A stretch of 6,777 nucleotides of DNA from Nitriliruptoraceae bacterium (GTDB lineage Bacteria > Actinomycetota > Nitriliruptoria > Nitriliruptorales > Nitriliruptoraceae), in NCBI GenBank assembly GCA_007120565.1, contig SKNK01000379.1:1-6777 (forward strand), written 5' to 3'. The position numbers and the translations under genes are program-made. This document shows, piece by piece, positions 5,360-6,777 of this stretch. The notes below the pieces were generated by a model. It made no database searches. It was not told where the DNA came from and worked only from the letters and a program-made list of their open reading frames with translations. Every line of letters starts with the position of its first letter. Position 1 is the stretch's first letter.

Positions 5360-6088
5360 GTGTCTGCCCCGATCGATGACGCTGCCGGTACCCAGCCGTC
5401 GGCGCGACGTCCACCTTGGCGTCGACCGGCGGTGGTGGCGATCGCTGGTCTGGCAGCCGTGGCGCTCGTGGTCGTCTTGGTGCTCTTCCAACCGCAACGC
5501 CTGTTGTACGACGTCGCCGTCGACGACGAGTTCCCGGCGGTTGAGGACGCGGATGCCTCGAGCGATCCGGTGGAAGAGCCGGAGGTAGAGGAACCGGCTG
5601 ACGAGGTCGACAGGTCGGTCGAAACGGAGGAGAACGCGGACCCCGCCTCGGAAGTCCATCCGCAAGAGGAGGGGGACGACGGCGATCAGCACGACCCTGC
5701 TTCCGAAGAGCCTGCGACGGAGCAGCCGACGGACCCGGTCGCTCTGGCCACCGGGACCTTCGAGTCCCGCAACCGCTACACGACCACCGGGACCGCGACG
5801 GCCTTCGAACTACCGGACGGCACCCGGACGTTGCGGCTCGAGGACTTCGAGACCACCAACGGACCTGACCTCTACGTCTACCTGACGGTGGGGGACGCCT
5901 CGGACAGCGACGAGGATCTGGACGTCGACTTCGTTGACCTCGGCGATCTGCGCGGCAACGTCGGCAACCAGAACTACCCGATCCCCGACGACGTCGACCT
6001 GGACCGCTACGACACCGTGGTCATCTGGTGTCTGCGGTTCACCTCCAGCTTCGGGGTCGCTGATCTCACGGCTGACGTCGCGGAGTGA
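5360..6088 (+). CDS. Membrane-anchored DM13-domain protein (putative redox/electron-transfer domain), outside the membrane
   Basis: 242 residues from the GTG after GAGGAG. A short basic N-terminus (RRPPWRRP, 16-23) leads into one membrane segment (about 24-43). Then comes a very acidic linker (about 51-127, Glu/Asp/Pro-rich), and a DM13 domain at about 131-236. DM13 marks seen are GTFESRNRYTTTGTATAFEL (132-151), RTLRLEDFETTNGPDLYVYL (156-175), VDLGDLRGNVGNQNYPIPDDVDL (192-214), and the terminal strand YDTVVIWCLRF...FGVADL (217-236) with the characteristic single Cys224. The Cys and positive-inside topology place the domain on the outer surface. DM13 is predicted, not proven, to take part in electron transfer or redox chemistry through this Cys. 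The protein has no lysine at all. It diverges from the two-component operon, which may control it. A hairpin lies 20 bp after the stop. Confidence 0.9.
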   Translation: MSAPIDDAAGTQPSARRPPWRRPAVVAIAGLAAVALVVVLVLFQPQRLLYDVAVDDEFPAVEDADASSDPVEEPEVEEPADEVDRSVETEENADPASEVHPQEEGDDGDQHDPASEEPATEQPTDPVALATGTFESRNRYTTTGTATAFELPDGTRTLRLEDFETTNGPDLYVYLTVGDASDSDEDLDVDFVDLGDLRGNVGNQNYPIPDDVDLDRYDTVVIWCLRFTSSFGVADLTADVAE

Positions 6089-6108
6089 GCGGGCTCGCAC
6101 GCGGATCC

Positions 6109-6135
6109 GGTGCGCTGCCCCTCGCAGCGGGCACC
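6109..6135 (+). terminator. Bulged hairpin after the DM13 gene, candidate terminator
   Basis: GGTGCGCTGC (6109-6118) pairs with GCAGC (6124-6128) and GCACC (6131-6135). This gives ten base pairs with a two-G bulge and a five-base loop, 20 bp past the DM13 stop. There is no T-tract, as is common in high-GC actinobacteria. The rest of the 153-bp convergent gap (6089-6241) shows nothing I can assign. Confidence 0.45.
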
Positions 6136-6241
6136 TCGCCTGACTTCGGCAGCGGTTGCACGCGCGTGGGTCAGTCGACCGTCACCGTCGCCGGCGCTGT
6201 GCCGTCCTATCGAAGCTCCTGCGCCCGGTCGAGCCAGATCG

Positions 6242-6777
6242 TCACCGAGCGGGGGACTCGGCAACGCAGATGACTCCCGTGTTGCCGTCCTGGTCGGCTA
6301 TCACGGTGAGCGACGGCGCGTTGCGGTCATCAACGACGGTCCCACCCGCGGCGACGGCGGCAGCGATCCGTTGCTCGGCCACCTCGTGCGCCACGTACAC
6401 CTCGACGTGGAACCGCTGACGCGGGGTCTCGTGCTCGTCGATGTCCCCGAACCACAGGTTCGGTACCCGTCCCGTTGCGTCGCGGATCTCGTCGCTGGGG
6501 GACCCGTGGCCCTGGGCCTCGGCGTTCCCGGTCAGCAGGGCGGCCCACACCGGGGCGATGGTCTGGGAGCGCGCCGTGTCGAGGCCGAGCTCGATGACGC
6601 TGACCGAGGCCGGGTGGGCGTCGAGCTTGTGGTCGGCGGCGATCTCGGTGATCCGTCGGGCGCGGTCGAGGTCCTTCTGGGTCACCCATTCGACGACGTG
6701 TTCGGTGCCTTCGCCGTCGCGGTAGATGGCGTCGGCGCTGACCAGCTTGAGGTCGACGTACCCATCGCCGATCGACA
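6242..6777 (-). CDS. Pterin-4a-carbinolamine dehydratase-like/VOC (glyoxalase-like) fusion protein, 5' end outside window
   Basis: The frame is open from the right edge to the stop at 6242-6244, so 178 complete codons of the C-terminal part are seen; the internal GTG at 6685 is not the real start. The first stretch, DGYVDLKLVSADAIYRDGEG, then VTQKDLDRARRITEIAADH, has the shape of the end of a pterin dehydratase domain (normally VxLxLxTHxxGGLTxxDxxLA). Then SVSVIELGLDTARSQTIAPVWAALLTGN opens a VOC-type domain. It continues with GRVPNLWFGDIDEHETPRQRFHVEVYV and ends VVDDRNAPSLTVIADQDGNTGVICVAES. I recognise this two-domain arrangement from actinobacterial 'VOC family' proteins. The His usually found in the dehydratase TH motif is Ala here (VSADA), and about ten residues are inserted after it, so pterin dehydratase activity is doubtful. 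Substrate and role are unknown. It converges on the DM13 gene and shows no link to the two-component operon. Confidence 0.8.
   Translation of the reverse strand, partial: SIGDGYVDLKLVSADAIYRDGEGTEHVVEWVTQKDLDRARRITEIAADHKLDAHPASVSVIELGLDTARSQTIAPVWAALLTGNAEAQGHGSPSDEIRDATGRVPNLWFGDIDEHETPRQRFHVEVYVAHEVAEQRIAAAVAAGGTVVDDRNAPSLTVIADQDGNTGVICVAESPAR

Noticed and set aside
4581..5588. 335-codon open frame on the + strand across the response regulator
   Set aside because: It is antisense to a textbook OmpR-type regulator, has no family-like motifs, and runs through the intergenic region into the DM13 gene out of frame. It is a typical GC-rich shadow.
6089..6241. Possible small gene in the gap between the DM13 and VOC genes
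   Set aside because: Short open frames here cross into neighbouring genes and lack RBS and recognisable sequence. The gap is better explained as a convergent 3' region with a hairpin.
1..6777. CRISPR arrays, insertion sequences, tRNA/rRNA genes, toxin-antitoxin or phage-defence modules
   Set aside because: No regularly spaced repeats, transposase or terminal inverted repeats, tRNA-like cloverleaf, or defence-family motifs were seen on either strand.

Overview
The window reads as ordinary chromosomal DNA of a high-GC Gram-positive bacterium of the Actinomycetota. The evidence is strong third-position G/C bias, GTG starts, TANNNT-type -10 elements, and several families typical of that phylum: an actinobacterial DUF1232-type protein, a small HWH zinc-ribbon-like protein, tandem cyclophilins of the YxATIxTNxG type, and a pterin-dehydratase/VOC fusion. 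The exported proteins carry long acidic, lysine-free segments. That would suit a deep-branching salt- or alkali-adapted lineage such as Nitriliruptoria, but this placement is inference.

Layout. Bases 1-909 hold a co-directional run: the 3' end of a 3-hydroxyacyl-CoA dehydrogenase, a diverged DUF1232 membrane-associated protein, and a one-base-overlapping 76-residue zinc-ribbon-like protein. Bases 959-3246 hold, all on the + strand, a lipoprotein with an LpqH-like C-terminal domain, a membrane-anchored cyclophilin with an extracytoplasmic domain, and its cytosolic paralogue. A hairpin at 3261-3291 separates these from a convergent two-component operon on the - strand. In that operon an OmpR/PhoB-type regulator (4497-5210) overlaps its four-TM histidine kinase (3304-4500) by ATGA. 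Divergent from the regulator, across 149 bp, is a membrane-anchored DM13-domain protein (5360-6088). The window ends with the C-terminal part of a pterin-dehydratase/VOC fusion protein on the - strand (6242 to the right edge).

How the genes may work together. The best-supported unit is the response regulator/histidine kinase pair. Its divergent neighbour, a surface DM13 protein with one conserved Cys, is a plausible regulon member or redox partner. The two cyclophilins look like one fold duplicated and sent to the two sides of the membrane. No mobile element, CRISPR array, RNA gene or phage gene was seen. No complete, clearly new multi-gene system is evident. The most unusual signals are the total absence of lysine from all three extracytoplasmic polypeptides (about 630 residues) and the TCS-DM13 pairing.
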